DNA of 64,000 nt from Bacillota bacterium (GTDB taxonomy: Bacteria; Bacillota; Clostridia; Christensenellales; Aristaeellaceae). Positions 63,621 through 64,000 of the stretch are shown one piece after another. The translations under genes and the position numbers were made by a program. The notes beneath the pieces are model-generated. The model did not search any database and was not told the DNA's origin. It saw nothing but the letters and a program-made list of their open reading frames with translations. Each line of letters opens with the position of its first letter. Within the stretch, counting starts at the first letter, position 1. The stretch lies in assembly GCA_023459275.1 (NCBI GenBank), contig JAEWVC010000030.1:1-64000 (forward strand). Direction: 5' to 3'.

Positions 63621-64000
63621 TCAATCGTACATGCGGTGATACACCGTATTGTAGATGCTCGTCACTTCATCAATCTTCATGTCGTGCAGCTGCTTGACAA
63701 AACTATCCCAATCCGTGAGCGGCTTAACGCCATTAATGAACTGGATCAGGTTTTCGTTGATAAATGTCTTCAGCGGGGTTTGAAGCACGCTCAGCCGCTC
63801 GTTTTCATCGGTGGTAAAGGTAAGTGCGGGGGCGCTGTAGGTATACACACTCTTATACAGTTCCAGGGCATCCACCAGAGGGTTGCCGTCAGGCGGGGTG
63901 ACCGCGAAATCGTACAGGCGCCATTTGTCGCTGAGGAAGTGGTAATTACAGATGTTGGTGCCGATGCCGTATTCCAGGGTAAGCGGGCCATCGCCGTGTT
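63621..64000 (-). CDS. ABC transporter binding protein (LipO-type), C-terminal part
   Basis: The last 126 residues of a gene that enters from the right edge: LTLEYGIGTNICNYHFLSDK, SVYTYSAPALTFTTDENERL, PLTDWDSFVKQLHDMKIDEV and a final YNTVYHRMYD. The ending DWDxFVxxLxxMxxDEV.xIYN is characteristic of large LipO/YtcQ-type solute-binding proteins. First visible gene of the operon that continues with the GH32-like, DapA-like and D-lyxose isomerase genes; permeases are expected further right. Confidence 0.85.
   Translation of the reverse strand, partial: HGDGPLTLEYGIGTNICNYHFLSDKWRLYDFAVTPPDGNPLVDALELYKSVYTYSAPALTFTTDENERLSVLQTPLKTFINENLIQFINGVKPLTDWDSFVKQLHDMKIDEVTSIYNTVYHRMYD

Overview
The window looks like the chromosome of a moderately GC-rich anaerobic Bacillota (Clostridia-type) bacterium with a carbohydrate-scavenging lifestyle. 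The evidence is strong Shine-Dalgarno sites throughout, a class B sortase next to a giant Cna_B-type surface protein, LytS-like/AraC-like regulation, and two LplB/LplC-type oligosaccharide ABC cassettes. A species cannot be named from sequence reading alone. No rRNA, tRNA or CRISPR array was seen.

Layout. (1) 1-11.6 kb, surface module: a >2,500-residue Cna_B-repeat adhesin (3' end outside the window), a two-component system with a SARP/BTAD-type response regulator and a frameshifted LytS-like kinase, and a class B sortase. (2) 12-24.7 kb, a long minus-strand run behind a LysR-controlled divergent promoter: two glycerophosphodiester phosphodiesterase-family (GDPD) enzymes, a circularly permuted cofactor-independent phosphoglycerate mutase, a fused two-domain ABC permease, its ATPase and binding protein, a small membrane protein, a TauE/SafE-like exporter, a TIM-barrel isomerase, an RraA-family protein and an FAD oxidoreductase. 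(3) 24.8-32.8 kb: the LysR gene, an aldo/keto reductase, a decayed integrase, a LacI-type regulator, glucuronate isomerase, and a deletion scar fusing a TRAP binding-protein gene to a heparinase-like gene, then IS256-type debris. (4) 32.8-43.7 kb: an AraC-regulated pectin/rhamnogalacturonan-type locus (ABC cassette, an 862-residue-class orphan enzyme candidate, a GH105-type hydrolase, a secreted propeller-like protein). (5) 43.8-47.7 kb: mobile debris (integrase N-terminal fragment, MITE copy 2, zinc-ribbon remnant, IS1182-type fragment) around a frameshifted SLH-like/GH5-like secreted glycosidase. (6) 47.8-58.9 kb: AraC regulator divergent from a tightly packed catabolic operon (DHQase-I-like protein, DapA-family aldolase, three SDRs, iron-type alcohol dehydrogenase, D-2-hydroxyacid dehydrogenase) ending in an ABC cassette and a strong terminator. 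(7) 58.9-64 kb: IS256 debris, a second GDPD pair of which one is truncated, D-lyxose isomerase, a second DapA-family protein, a GH32/43-like protein and the 3' end of another ABC binding protein.

How it works together: the window is a series of import-plus-catabolism cassettes, each with a dedicated regulator, separated by scars of mobile elements. The most unusual items are the circularly permuted phosphoglycerate mutase inside a GDPD/ABC operon, a 157-bp TA-flanked MITE that supplies the last ~25 codons of glucuronate isomerase, and a catabolic operon led by a DHQase-I homologue with an altered active site.
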